DNA from: Calliopum simillimum
Taxonomy: Eukaryota; Arthropoda; Insecta; Diptera; Lauxaniidae
Direction of reading: 5' to 3'
DNA: 64,000 nucleotides
Assembly: GCA_951812925.1 (NCBI GenBank)
Contig: OX638369.1
Coordinates: 66,292,228 to 66,356,227 of the forward strand
This document shows, piece after piece, positions 41,481-53,039 of the stretch (its first letter is position 1; the number at the start of each line of letters is the position of its first letter). A program made the position numbers and the translations under genes. Under the pieces are notes generated by a model. The model was given only the letters and a program-made list of their open reading frames with translations. It made no database searches and was not told where the DNA came from.

Positions 41481-41800
41481 AATATTTTTTCTCTAAATGT
41501 AACCCTTAAAGAGATATTTGTAAAAAACTGATTTTGGACGCCATTTTCCCAATATGGCGGCGCGAGCGAACACGATTCGAGGTAGCAAAGTTGAAATTCT
41601 GAAAGAGCACATCGAAATCTATAAAATAATTCATTTGCAAAAATCCGGCAAAACTTTCCAGGTAAAACTACCAAATGACTGTACTAGAAGGCCAACGCAA
41701 TCAATTGACGATATTCGGATGGATTTTATCGATATTTGTGTTTTTTTAACAACTAGTCAACAAATTCCTGATAGCGACTTGCTGAATACTACTTAAACAT
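41481..41800 (+). repeat. continuation of repeat also seen at 45.8-46.0 kb
   Basis: TTTTTCTCTAAATGTAAC, GGCGGCGCGAGCGAACACGA and GAAAGAGCACATCGAAATCT match 45790-45985. An 80-residue frame starts in the GGCGGCG block (MAARANTIRGSKVEILKEHI). The other copy keeps much of it, but no domain is recognised. Confidence 0.6.
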
Positions 41801-42383
41801 TTTTCAAACTCGAAAACTCCGCTGATATTACTAAAATCCATACTTCGTTAGTAGTGAAGATATTTCAAGAAAATTTCACTATTAATTTTCAATTTTGAAT
41901 TAGACTCGGTGTTTGCCGAAATAGTATCTGTTAAATCTCTTAAATAAAATCTTCTTTGAAAAAAAATTTTAAAAAATTGTCAAAAATCAATTTTACAAGT
42001 TTTGTTGATACAGTGATACGAAGAATACTTCAAAAGACACAAAATTTTTTTTTGTGTTGGGAAAAAATAATTTGCCGTTCTTCAGTGATGTGTCAAAGTT
42101 GATGCATTTGCATTGTATTGAGATAACGCAAACAAGTGACGATCTTAACTCTTTTTTTGAATTTATTAAAAAGTAATTAAAATAATTTGAAATTGTTTGA
42201 CCAATATATTGTTGAAAAATTATTTAAGTAATGCTAAAACATCGAAAAACTGCGTGATATTTTATACAAAAATAACTACCCCTTAAAATTGACAAACCAT
42301 TTAATCAACAAAAACTTACAATCAATGCCGAAAAACAAATACCAATCAACAACACGGAGGGTCACCCTTAACGTTTTTTCAGC
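41801..42383. other. unassigned, AT-rich
   Basis: May include degraded upstream sequence of the Penelope-like element, but no RT motif could be read. Confidence 0.4.
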
Positions 42384-42856
42384 GTACCATATGTACCCAC
42401 ACTAACAGACGACACATCTTTAAAGTACCTCAGGAGAGAAGACACAGTTTTCGCATACAAGCCTAATCAAACTCTCACTTTACTATTTACCAATACAAAG
42501 GACAAAACAGATAAATTACAAGAACATAACATCGTACACAGAGTCAACTGCAATGGAAGGAGGGAGAAGAATGCAACGCGATCTACATAGGGACCACTAA
42601 ACGAGCTTTTGGGACACGAATTACAGAACACACAGCAGACGCAAAATACAAAAAACAAACAACAGCTTTAGCAAATGATCTATGCGAAAAACAACATACA
42701 GCTGATTTCGACAATGCTCTGATTTTAGACAGAGAGAAAAAAGAAAATACACGATTAACAATAGAGAGCCTGCGAATTAGACAAAACCACAAAACAGCTG
42801 TAAACCGAAAAGAAGACTACGACAACATCAGTCTTTACTACAGTGCAGTGCTTTAA
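42384..42856 (+). pseudogene. Penelope-like element C-terminus with GIY-YIG nuclease
   Basis: 42384-42566 encodes VPYVPTLTDDTSLKYLRR and KPNQTLTLLFTNTKDK, the RT-to-endonuclease linker of Penelope-like elements. After a frameshift near 42566 the frame reads ECNAIYIGTTKRAFGTRI, TEHTADAKYK and ILDREKKENTRLTIES to a stop at 42854-42856. YIG, the catalytic Arg (TKRAFGTR) and a downstream Glu (TIES) match GIY-YIG nucleases; the GIY half is degraded (expected VYKI, here VHRV). In active relatives this domain nicks target DNA for reverse transcription. The RT is missing upstream. Confidence 0.88.
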
Positions 42857-43675
42857 AGTTTAGTGCAATTCTAAATTTCAATTTTCAAATATTTTAAAAA
42901 ACTTTTTCAGTTCAATTTTCAAAATTCAGAATAACATATTCATGTAGACAGAAAAAAAATTGTAAGACAAGCAAGATAATGTGCTCTAATTTAGAATTAA
43001 AATAATTATTTTTTGCTAAAATAAAAATAGATAAAACTGATGCTGGTTGTTCAATGCAGTTTAGTTTAAAAAATTTAAATATATTTTGGTTTTTTGTGAA
43101 AAAATCTAAAATTCAAATGAGAAAATTTTTTCAAATTTCGAACTTTGTTTAAGCTTTTTAAATATTTGTTCCTCTCAGTTATATGTTGCTAATGTTAATA
43201 TAATTTAGAAATGAAGAAGATGCTCTTCTTCTTTCTTTCTCTTTGTTGCCAAAGGTACTTATATGATGCAAATGGATAGACTTCTAAGTGTAGCATTGAA
43301 GCAATGGAATAAGGGCAAGGCTATTTTATTGCTGTTATGGCAAACATCATCATCAAATCCGTTTGTTTGGCAGTTTGGACTAAGGATTAATAAAAGCTTT
43401 TTTTGCTAAGTAAAGGAGTAAGGGAGTAAGTTGCGCATAATCCTCATTTACTTTAAGTAAAGGGGTATGATGCGCATCTTCTTCCTTTACATTTTGGAAG
43501 CGCCTACAGTATGTCCCAATAGATTTTTGAAATTTTTTATAAAAAGAGAGCTCAGTTACTTTCTCTACAACACTCTTTATATGTATATATGTATGCTTGC
43601 AAAACATTTTGTAATTGTATGTTCTTAGTAAATTTTATTGTAATTCGTACTTTTAAAATTGAATAAAAAACCCTA
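42857..43675. other. unassigned AT-rich stretch
   Basis: Two similar blocks near 43410 and 43455 (TAAGGGAGTAAGTTGCGCAT, AAGGGGTATGATGCGCATCT). No coding sequence recognised. Confidence 0.45.
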
Positions 43676-43680
43676 CAATA

Positions 43681-45055
43681 CACTATAGGTCAAAAGGTAC
43701 ACTTTTTTGGCCAAAATTCATAACGTCTATATTATCATGGATACCGACTGCAAATGTAGTCCTTATGTTGACTCTAGACTAAAAAACAATTCTGAAAAAA
43801 ATCTTAACCCTTGGACTACCGGGTCAAAAACGGCACGTAATAAATTCTATAAATAAATAACACATACCAACAAGGTTTTGTTTTTAAGCATTTCCGAAGT
43901 AACTCCATGCGCTGAATCTGAATCAGAGAACAGAATTGACCCACCACTACAGGATTTGGATATATTTGAGGTCAAACTCATGGAAAATGGCTATTTTGGC
44001 TATTTTTGTGGTTCGATGCAAACTGCACAAAATTTTCATTATTTGTTTTACCAAATGTATAACGTAGTTCTGTTATGTTTCTTCAAAATGAGCCCTTAAA
44101 AAATGCCATTCCATACTTCCTTTAAAAGTTATGGCCGATTTAAGATGACATGTCATAACATCTTGAAATCCCATAAAACGGGTAAAACGACACAACTTTG
44201 GGTTTCATGATATCATCTTAAATCTGCAATAACTTTTGAAGTAAGTATTGTTTGGCACTTTTTAAGAGGTAAAAAATGGTACTCAGTAATGACATATGCG
44301 AAAAAAATAAAAAAAATTTTATGCAGTCTACAACGAACCTCAAAAGTAACAAAAGTACTTATTTTTCGTATATTAACCCCAAATATCTTTATTTTTCGAA
44401 AAACCTAATGCAAAAATTATGCGCACTTTTACCAAAGTTACTTGAATTAGTAGTATCTTCAGTATTTTCTCATAAGAAATTGAAAAACAGCTTCTTCGTT
44501 TTCTTTTTTGTCTGTCTTTTGCAAACAGATTTCGAATAAATCGAAATTACGGAAGAAAAGTTACTTGACAAAAAAATTCATTAAAAAAAAACGGGCAAAA
44601 TCGGGCGTCTATATTTCTAAATAACATTAACAATAGCAACGTCTTACTAGTTTTGGGTTTCTTAGGACTAACAAATTCCAACAAAATTTTAAAAGCTTAG
44701 ACGAAGTTCAAAATTTAAAAAAATATTAAAAGTCAGGGGTCTAATTTGAACATTAGATTTTTCCACAAAAAACCAAAATACATTTTAATGTTTTGACCTA
44801 AATTGCATTATACGTAACATCATCAATTTTATTCATTTTTATTTTAGACAAAAAACAAATTATTTTAATTACTTTTTATCGATTGAAAAAAAGAGCTAAA
44901 ATCACGACGGAACGGAAAATTATTTTACCCCAAAACAAAAAACATTTTTGCTTGCATTGAAGTATTCTCCGTTACACTGCATTAACAAAATTTCAATAGC
45001 AATACTTGTGAAAATTGAATTTTGGCCAAAAAAGTGTGCCTTTTGACCTATAGTG
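43681..45055. mobile_element. CACTATAGG TIR element with 5-bp CAATA duplication
   Basis: About 40-bp ends: CACTATAGGTCAAAAGGTAC plus ACTTTTTTGGCCAAAATTCA, and complement at 45016-45055. CAATA flanks exactly (43676-43680, 45056-45060). CAC termini plus a 5-bp duplication are the Transib signature, although the heptamer is CACTATA and not the usual CACWATG. Internal frames (up to 87 codons) show no transposase, so it is nonautonomous or too diverged to recognise. Confidence 0.82.
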
Positions 45056-45129
45056 CAATATGTCGGCACACAAGTGACGAAACGTCGGAACAAGATTAAT
45101 TAAAGAAATTATTATGTATAATAGTATAA

Positions 45130-45990
45130 TCATTTGGGAGAATAAAATGGGGTTGTCTGGGAAGTTTTCCGGTATTTTTACAAATGAGTTATTTTATAGA
45201 TTTCGATGTGCTCTTTCAATATCAACTAAAAAAAAAACAAAAAAAAAAAAAAAAAAAAAACAGTTCGAAGAGACCCTTATAGGGAATTGAACGTTCTTCA
45301 GCATACCTGAACATTATTTTTTTCTAGGACGAACAGTTTCTGATATGTTTCGAAAAAACAGTTTTTTTCTAAATTTAAGGTTTGTTGAAAAAAAATCTCC
45401 AAAACTATAGGTCATACGAAAATTTCCTATAAATAGGTATCTTAACCTTAAACGTGTGACTCACCGTTCATGAGTTATAGTAATTTAAAGCTCAAAACAT
45501 CAGTGTGCGCATTCATAAGCGGCATGCACAATTCGTCGTCTGAGTTCTCTTTTGCCCCATACGCTTATTCGTTAAAAAAGCAAAATCACATAACCTGTGT
45601 CGACACAAAAACAAGTTATTTGCTTTTGTTTTTTTAACGAATATGCGTATGGAGCAAAAGAGAACTGAGGCGACGAATTTACTAATTTTTTTCATATTTT
45701 GAATGAGGATATCTTCTGAGTTATAAGTCGTACGAAAGCAATTTATGGATAATTTTTATAGAAAATTTTATAAGCTACAATATTGGCCCACAATATTTTT
45801 CTCTAAAAGTAACTGTTACAGAAATATTTGTAAAAAACTGATTTTGGACTCCACTTTTCCAATAAGGCGGCGCGAGCGAAAACGATTCAAGGTAGCAAAG
45901 TTAAAATTCTGAAAGAGCACATCGAAATATATAAAATAACGTATTTGCAAAAATCCCGGAAAATTTTCCATGTAAAACTACCAAATAACT
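45130..45990. repeat. palindromic copy of GATATC/GTCGTAC family
   Basis: GATTTCGATGTGCTCTTTCA at 45198 is the complement of sequence at 45915-45935. The interior holds GTCATACGAAAA and AAGTCGTACGAAAGCAA in the family context. It is interrupted by the hairpin element 45530-45679. A(n) run at 45230-45262. Confidence 0.65.
45530..45679. mobile_element. 150-bp hairpin MITE
   Basis: AATTCGTCGTCTGAGTTCTC and GCTTATTCGTTAAAAAAGCA pair with the complementary arm ending CGACGAATT at 45679, nearly full length. The loop is around TGTGTCGACACA. Confidence 0.75.
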
Positions 45991-47130
45991 GTATTATAAC
46001 ATAAGCACTTTATGAGGAACGTGTGGGAAAGCAACAACTGAATTGTTAACTTCAGCACAGATAAATTTCAGTGCTAAAATTTTCAGCACTTTAGCATAGT
46101 GCCACCACAGAATAAAGTAAAAGAAAATAAGAAAGCACACAAATTCGTTTCAGAACAGTGTTAACACGCTACCGTCTAAAACACAGCAAGTATTAACTGT
46201 GTTAACACGCTGCCGTCTAAAACACAGCTATTATTCCATAGTCAATAGTTGCACAACAGTTTGATTGAGTGTATGCCCAGATCTTTGATACCTTTTTGCA
46301 GATGAAAGTAATAAAATCCCTTTTAATTAAATCGTCATTCGTTTATTCGTGGACATAAATTGTTATTGAATTTGAAGTAAACATTTGCAGCTGAACTAGT
46401 TCATTAGCATAAGAATTATAAGAGCATTTGTTATAACTAAAGCAAAATAATACGTTTGGTAAATGTGTGTATCTATGTAAATTGTTCTGCTACCAAAGAG
46501 ACAAACGAGAAATGCAACCCTGTGCTTAAACACGAGTGTACAAGCAAAGAAAAATAGAATTAAAAAAAGAAAGGACTGAAATGTACGAAGAAAAGAATTG
46601 ACGAGTAACTTTTTCATCATTTTATTTAATACATAGTTGCAAAGTTAATATTAATTTGCAACATTTTGGATTGGAGAAGCAAAATTTTGTCAACTTAACA
46701 TTATTGTTGGTTTTCTGTAGTCCAATATGTTGTGTCTCGAGCAAGTGATTTTCCGATGAAGTGTGTTAAATATAGTTTATTTTTTTTTTTTTTTTTAATG
46801 TAAAGAGTGAACCTAGTAGAAAACTATTGGAACCTGCAGTGTGTGTGCACATATTAAATGAAAACAAAAACCAGTATCTGTAGTGGGTGATCGATGGAAG
46901 AATTTCGGAGATTTAACATACAAAAGTGCAACTGTTTCGTTATCGATTAATTCACTGCTTTTAGATATTTTTACAAGAATCCTATGCTGGGTTAGGTAGG
47001 TATGGTGGCAGCTAACTGACTGCCATCTGATATTTGTTCAAACTGTTACAAAATGTAATGTATTTTGCTGATATAAAACGTATTTAATAGAACGAACACA
47101 AGTTAGCCAACGTAAAAATGGTTGAAAAAA
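45991..47130. other. unassigned, possibly low-copy DNA
   Basis: 46150-46235 has a 45-bp tandem duplication (GTGTTAACACGCTGCCGTCT). Apart from that, no repeat partner in this window and no gene recognised; this is the longest stretch here without an obvious element. Confidence 0.45.
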
Positions 47131-48329
47131 TTATGGTAACAAGTATGTTCAAAAAGTGTCGATCGGATCTAGTTTCGGAGATTTATAATAGTCGGTATAA
47201 GCTCCGAACCCCTGGACAGATAAAAAAAAGAGTCCAGATACAAATTGCTGTACATAAGTTTTCAATCTGACGTACGGTTTCTCGAAAATTTGGATCTTAT
47301 TGTTTGAAACGTCTGTTATATTTTCCAAATAACAGCTTAAATTTACGGCTTAATTTAACTTTATCGACTGTTGTTGTTTTTTTTTTTTATTTTTTTTTGC
47401 CCAAATAGGGCTTTGAAAATTAATCATAACAACAACAACCTCTGAGCGGATCTACTTTTGGAGATATAGCCATCGGAAGATCGGGATATATCTTTTATAA
47501 AAATCGGTATAAGTTGGAAACCCCTAGAAATATTGGTGTCATATGAAAGGTATTTTACCGGTCTATACAATTGCTGTACAAAGTTTTTCAATTTAAGTGA
47601 TAGTTTTCGAGATATGACAATTTTTCAAAAATTCAACCCAATTTTTTCCCAAAAAAATGGCATTTTTCCCAAAAAATGTATTATTAACCTATAATTTTAA
47701 AAACTAAATTGAAAGCCCATTTTATTTCCTTTCATTTGATATGCAACATGCATGGGCGTACGCAAGGGGGGCAGCTGCCCCCCCTAGCTCTAGCTTTAGA
47801 GTTACAAATATATCATATTCATTCATTTTTACAGTAGTTTTTACAACTTTTCATATTAAAGCCAAATAAAAAACGATTTTTTGGACAATAGTTTATGCTA
47901 TCTTTACTATACTATTTATTTATTTAATTGCAAACAATTTGAAAGTAAAATCGGATAATATTTTAGAAAGTTATTAAGGTTTCACTGAAGTAGGACTATT
48001 CGTTTTTTTATCGAAAATATAAACAGGTACAAAAAAATGTTTTTGCTCATAACTTTTTTTTCTTCTCAGAAGGGATACCCAAAGTTGCTTAAAACTAAAG
48101 ACTATGTTTTTGCAAAAAATGCTGCGTTAAAAAATTCAACATTTTTTGTGCAGGTAGTATAGATAATATCCGGTTCCAAAAGTCCATTTTTTTATGTTTT
48201 TCAATTACGTAGTCGGAAAAGCATTCGTTTACTCAAAAGGAAGGCTTTTACGAATAAAATGTATAAGGCTTAAAATCGTTCAAAGTATCAGAGTATTTTA
48301 TAAATTTTTTCAGACCTTTTTTAACTTTT

Positions 48330-48890
48330 CAAAAATTGGTCAAAAAAAAAAAATTTCCATAAACTCTAAAAAAATTCACACGTGTACTTTGTACGACTCT
48401 AAGCATTTTAAACATTATACAATTTTTTTGCTTCATAAAAAATCGACCCAGTTTATTGTACCTGTTTATTTTTCCGATAAATAACACAGGCCCACAAAAA
48501 AAAAAGTACCCTGTGCGAAAGATCAGACCACCTGAACTTTATGTTTTCGGGGTCGTTGAATCCGAATATGGTGCCAGAATAGCGAAGTTGGTTCGCGTTT
48601 TTTCAGAAATCAACAATTATGCTGAAAAATATCTCAAACTTTGCTAATTTGACACTATATTCGGGTTCAGCGACCCCGAAAACATAAAGTTCAGGTGGTC
48701 TGATCTTTCGCACAGGGTACTTTTTTTTTTTGTGGGCCTGTGTTATTTATCGGAAAAATAAACAGGTACAATAAACTGGGTCGATTTTTTATGAAGCAAA
48801 AAAATTGTATAATGTTTAAAATGCTTAGAGTCGTACAAAGTACACGTGTGAATTTTTTTAGAGTTTATGGAAATTTTTTTTTTTTGACCA
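48330..48890. repeat. 560-bp palindrome centred on a MITE
   Basis: Left arm TTTCCATAAACTCTAAAAAA, CACACGTGTACTTTGTACGA and TTTATTTTTCCGATAAATAA pairs with 48750-48890, around the MITE at 48484-48740. Confidence 0.8.
48484..48740. mobile_element. palindromic MITE, CACAGGCCCAC ends, copy 1
   Basis: CACAGGCCCACAAAAAAAAA and complement; arms include GTACCCTGTGCGAAAGATCA, GACCACCTGAACTTTATGTT and TTCGGGGTCG. Similar copy at 49021-49320 and a half copy at 48900-49020. Confidence 0.8.
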
Positions 48891-48899
48891 ATTATTTCT

Positions 48900-49020
48900 G
48901 GTTTGTGAAAAAACTCGAACCAACTCCACTATTCTGATACCATATTCGGACTCAGCGACACCGAAAACATAAAGTTCAGGTGGTCTGATCGTTCGCGCAA
49001 TGAATTTTTTTTTTTTAGTC
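48900..49020. mobile_element. half copy of the CACAGGCCCAC MITE
   Basis: GAACCAACTCCACTATTCTG, CATATTCGGACTCAGCGACA and CATAAAGTTCAGGTGGTCTG match the right half of the copy at 49021-49320. Confidence 0.7.
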
Positions 49021-49320
49021 CTGTGCACTGGCCAAAAAAAAAGTACCCTGCGCGAAAGATCAGACCACTGGAACTTTATGTTTTCGGGGTCGCTGAACCC
49101 GAATATAGTGTCAAATTAGCAAAGTTGGTTCGCGTTTTTTCAGAAACCAGAAAAAATCTCTAATTTTCACCATTATTGTTGATTTCTGAAAAAACGCGAA
49201 CCAACTTCGCTATTCTGGCACCATATTCGGATTCAGCGACCCCGAAAATATAAAGTTCAGGTGGACTGATCTTTCGCGCATGGTACTTTTTTTTTTTTGT
49301 GGGCCTGTGCAATCAAAATG
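49021..49320. mobile_element. palindromic MITE, CACAGGCCCAC ends, copy 2
   Basis: Same arms as 48484-48740, with a longer centre (GGTTCGCGTTTTTTCAGAAA and complement). Ends near GTGCACTGGCC and GGGCCTGTGC. Confidence 0.75.
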
Positions 49321-50027
49321 GTCTTACTTCACTGAAACCTTAATAACTTTTTAAAATATGATCTGATTTTAGTAATTTTGGGCTTAAAATATATAAAATT
49401 AAATACATTTATAAATAAACATATAAAAAATATTGCAAAATTGTAAAAAATCGCTATGAAAATGAACTTTTCGCTCAGTTTTAACTTTTAACTTTAACTC
49501 AGCCAATTTGAATAGAATTTTAGTAATTGATACATTTAAAAGAAGCGTAAGAACTTTTCTTTAAAATAGTGTATACAAAAATTCGATCAAAATTGGGTTT
49601 CTTGAAATATTTTTTTATAAAATTAGAGCTATAACCTCAAAAATCGAAAGTGTCAATTATATCTAGAACGGCTCCTCGGAAAAACAAAATTAATGCGTTT
49701 TTTTTGGAGTCAGCGACCTCAAATTAGTTTAGAAATGTGATATGTATTTGAAAGATAATTTACCTAAGCAAATTTTTATTTAGAAAGTTATCTAAGTACC
49801 TTCATAAGTTATTATTTTATTGCACAAAAATATACAGCTCTTACATTGAAATTTCTCAAAAAAAAAAAAAAAAAAAAAAAAAAGTTCGCAAAATTTGAGT
49901 TTGGCCCCCCTAGATGAAATCCTGCGTACGCCCTTGGCAACATGTATCTGAAATTGCATCATTAATAAATTTTTATGGAAAAAAACAAAAATAGACCAAA
50001 TCAATTTTTTTCAAATTAACTTTAAAC

Positions 50028-50170
50028 AACAACAATGCCAGAACCAACAACAACAAAAACAACAACAACTACAACAACAACAACAACAACTACAAAAACA
50101 ACTACAACAACAACTACTACTACAACAACAACTTGAATACTACTACTACTACTACAACAACAACAACAAA
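50028..50170. repeat. (CAA/CTA)n microsatellite
   Basis: About 140 bp of ACAACAACAA with interspersed CTA and CTACTACTA runs. Confidence 0.95.
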
Positions 50171-50254
50171 GGGGATCAGCTACTTGTACAAGCGCAGCAG
50201 CTAATTATTATATTAAAAAAATTAAAAATTTTTATTAAAAATTGCGCGCGCAAT

Positions 50255-50405
50255 TTGGCTAGCAAACTATGTGTTGGATATATTATAGATAGATCCGCGG
50301 CCGAAGGCCGCCTCGAAGCCGGCGTTGGCTCTCTGACAGTTTTAAATCTTGAGCAGCGGCCGCAGGCCGCCCAATTACCCCTACTCTTATGTAAAATTAC
50401 TGTTG
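50255..50405. repeat. GC-rich repeat, partner of 6255-6409
   Basis: TAGCAAACTATGTGTTGGAT, GATCCGCGGCCGAAGGCCGC, CGAAGCCGGCG and CGGCCGCAGGCCGCC. Block order is rotated relative to the 6.3 kb copy. CTGTTGCTGTAGTAGTAG and TTGTTGTTG follow. Confidence 0.75.
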
Positions 50406-50990
50406 CTGTAGTAGTAGTAAAGCTGTTGTTATTGTTGTTGTCTGTCCTGGCTTTTTTTTTTGTTTAAAGTTCCAAATTTGAAGAAAATTGATTTGGTCCA
50501 TTTTTGTTTTTTTCTATAAAAATTTATTAATGATGCAATTTCAGATACATGTTGCATATCAAATGAAAAGAAATAAATTAGGCTTTCTTATTTAGTTATT
50601 AAAATGATAGGTTAATAACACATTTTTTTGGGAAAAATAACGGTTTGTTGCGAAAAAAATGGGGTTAATTTTTGAAAAATTGTCATATCTCAAAAACTAT
50701 CACTCAAATTAAAAAACTTTTTGCAGCAATTATATAGCCCGGTAAAATACCTTTCATATGACACCAATATTTTTAAAATCCATCCAGGTGTTCACAACTT
50801 ATACCGATTTTTATAAAATATATATCCCGATCTTCCGATGGCTATATCTCCGAAAATAGATCCGCTCAGAGGTTGTTGTTGTTGTTGTTGTTATGATTAA
50901 TTTTCAAAGCCCTATTTGGGCAAAAAAAATAAAAAAAACAACAACAACTGTCGATGAAGTTAAATAGTTCCAAATTTACTTTAGTATCCA

Positions 50991-51310
50991 AAACCAAATT
51001 TGGTTTAAATCAAACCTTTTTTTTTAAGCTTATAGCAAAAAGCCCTTACCTTTATCAACAACTTTCTTGTGTAAAAACCGGTAGAGGTTCGGACCTCTTA
51101 ATTAATTTTGATAACATAAGTGCCATTTGAAAGGTATTTTTACAGTGTGCAATATTAATGTACGAAAGTCGCAAACCTGAGATGTTTGCGGAAATGCAAC
51201 AGGGTGCGAAAGATTCTGACCAGTTTTTTAAATGAAAAGAAAATTGTCAACTATAACAACAAAAAAAAAAAAAAAAAAAAATAGAAGTATTCAAAAAAAG
51301 TTCAATTTAA
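50991..51310. other. unassigned stretch
   Basis: Includes an A(n) tract at 51262-51281. No element or gene recognised. Confidence 0.45.
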
Positions 51311-52556
51311 CACATTGGCTGCCATAGCTATTGATTTCAATAGCCATTACAGTTTCATTCACGCTTGTGGCTATGGATTTCCATAGCTTGTAGTTTTTTG
51401 TTATTTTGCCTCGTCATGAAAAATGCAAAGCCTCTAGAAACAAAATTCAATACAAAACGAAAAGCCTAGTACCACTCTTAGTGCTAAGTCAACTTGGTTT
51501 GAGGAGTTTGTGGTTTGTTTAGATTTTGTAATCATTTATTTGGAGAAATAATAAGAACTATTTCATATTTCAATTACTTATTATAAAGAGTATACGTACA
51601 TATAGTACGTTTCACGTCAACAGATCCACCTCCGTCGCCAGAAATTGACCGGACGGAAAATAAAGTTTTGGATACCAAAATTTTCGTTTTTTTTAAAAGC
51701 TTCGAAAGCCGAGTGGCGTGGTTAAAATTTCAATATTTTGGCGCTAATCACGAATCTGAAGTCAGAATTCGAGAATTCTTTAATCCAAGGTGGAGAATTT
51801 AATATGGTGTCTCACAGTGTGCGAAAATCCTAATAGCTAGAAGTCGAAAAAATAACGCTAGAGTTCTCAAACTCGGCAGGCATGATTCCTAAATATTTCT
51901 ATGCTATATGTGTAAGTTTGGACGAATTTGAACAACTCTAGCTTTATTTTATCGACTTGGTCAAAATTAGGATTTTCTCACAATGTGTGCATTCGCCATC
52001 TTGGGCTTAAGAATTCGCAAACTCTGACTTCAGATTCGTGATCAGCGACCCCAAAACCCCCGGGTGATGAAATTTACGCCAAAATATTAAAAAAAATTTA
52101 TTTTACGCTCCCTTTCGGGCGTTATATATTACGTTACGTCGATATATTAAAATTTTTAAAAACGCCACTGGGCTTTCGAAAGCTTCTAAAAAATCGAAAA
52201 TATTTGGATCCAAACCTTTCTTTTCCGTCCGTACAAATTCTGGCGACGAAGGTGGCCCGGTTGACGTGAAACGTCCCGTATATATTTATATACAGCACTG
52301 TTAACTTCCTAACACTTCTTTCTGGTTATTGAAAATAATAGCCATGGCACTTGGCAAACAGATAGACGTCTATCTTTGTATAGAGTGCCGTGGCTATGAT
52401 ATTCAATAGCCAGGACTAAATCTTTTCTAGGACTTCCAAACGTTGTAGAAACGCAACTAAATACCTAGCAATAGAAAACATGAAAATAGAAAGAAAAAAA
52501 AAAATAATTTTGGCACCCTGGGAAACAGTAAAAAAATTGGTCTGGCAGTCAATGTG
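51311..52556. mobile_element. probable piggyBac-like TIR element
   Basis: CACATTGGCTGCCA at left (preceded by TTAA at 51307-51310) and TGGCAGTCAATGTG at right. CAATAGCCA blocks are paired further in (51340-51370 and 52380-52410). The right flank is GCAA and not TTAA, so the site assignment is weak. It encloses a younger TIR element at 51606-52283. Confidence 0.5.
51606..52283. mobile_element. TIR element with ACGTTTCACGTCAAC ends
   Basis: ACGTTTCACGTCAACAGATC, CCACCTCCGTCGCCAGAA and GACGGAAAATAAAG pair with the complement at 52200-52275. Interior CACGAATCTGAAGTCAGAAT and complement also pair. TA or TATA lies next to both ends. Confidence 0.75.
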
Positions 52557-52725
52557 GCAAATGCTTTTTTTGTACTAAATTGATGGTAACGGGTGCGACG
52601 TTACAAATATGCTATTTTCGTTAAAAATTAAACTTCCAATTTATTTAATTCAATTTTGCTTGCATAGCGGTGCCATGCATCTTGTTCGAATTAAATTAGT
52701 TCTTGCTCAGCACGGTGCTGTTCTG
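52557..52725. other. unassigned short stretch
   Basis: No feature recognised. Confidence 0.4.
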
Positions 52726-53039
52726 AGGATTTAAATGACGATAACAACACCCCTCTGGGGTTATTTTATATTAAAACAGCCTATCAAATTCTGCATATTT
52801 CGGTGAATTTTTAAAAAATCGTTTGAGCGGTTTTTGAAAAAATGCCAAAAAAAAACCGGAATGAAGAAAAAGTTTCGAGTTGACACACAAAAATTAAGTT
52901 TTTATAATAATGTTTATTATGTGTATACATTATAAAAGCATATTAAATTCTGAGAATGAAAAAAAAAATATATTTTTAATAGACATATGAAAACTAAATT
53001 GTCACGAATAATGAAAAATTAAATGCACATAAATATTAT

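Larger units (their letters stand above)
47751..49936. mobile_element. hAT element with GGGCGTACGCA ends, 8-bp duplication
   Basis: Ends CATGGGCGTACGCAAGG and complement CAAGGGCGTACGCAGG. GCAACATG flanks both (47743-47750, 49937-49944). The opposite palindrome arm at 50545-50555 carries a single copy, the empty site. The subterminal GGGGGGCAGCTGCCCCCC is typical of one hAT subgroup. No transposase; the interior is filled by palindromic MITEs. Confidence 0.88.
47330..50990. repeat. 3.7 kb palindrome interrupted by a hAT element
   Basis: Left arm 47395-47750 pairs with 50550-50950 (TTGCCCAAATAGGGCTTTGA, CATCGGAAGATCGGGATATA, GTCATATGAAAGGTATTTTA). The left arm extends past the insertion at 49945-50030. 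The arms belong to the family at 2080-2640. Confidence 0.85.

Noticed and set aside
41554..41796. 80-residue frame beginning MAARANTIRGSK as a gene
   Set aside because: It lies in a dispersed repeat also present at 45.9 kb; no domain, and the second copy is not kept open.
50028..50170. Polyglutamine or polythreonine coding region from the CAA/CTA run
   Set aside because: No open frame of length and stops on either side; a plain microsatellite.
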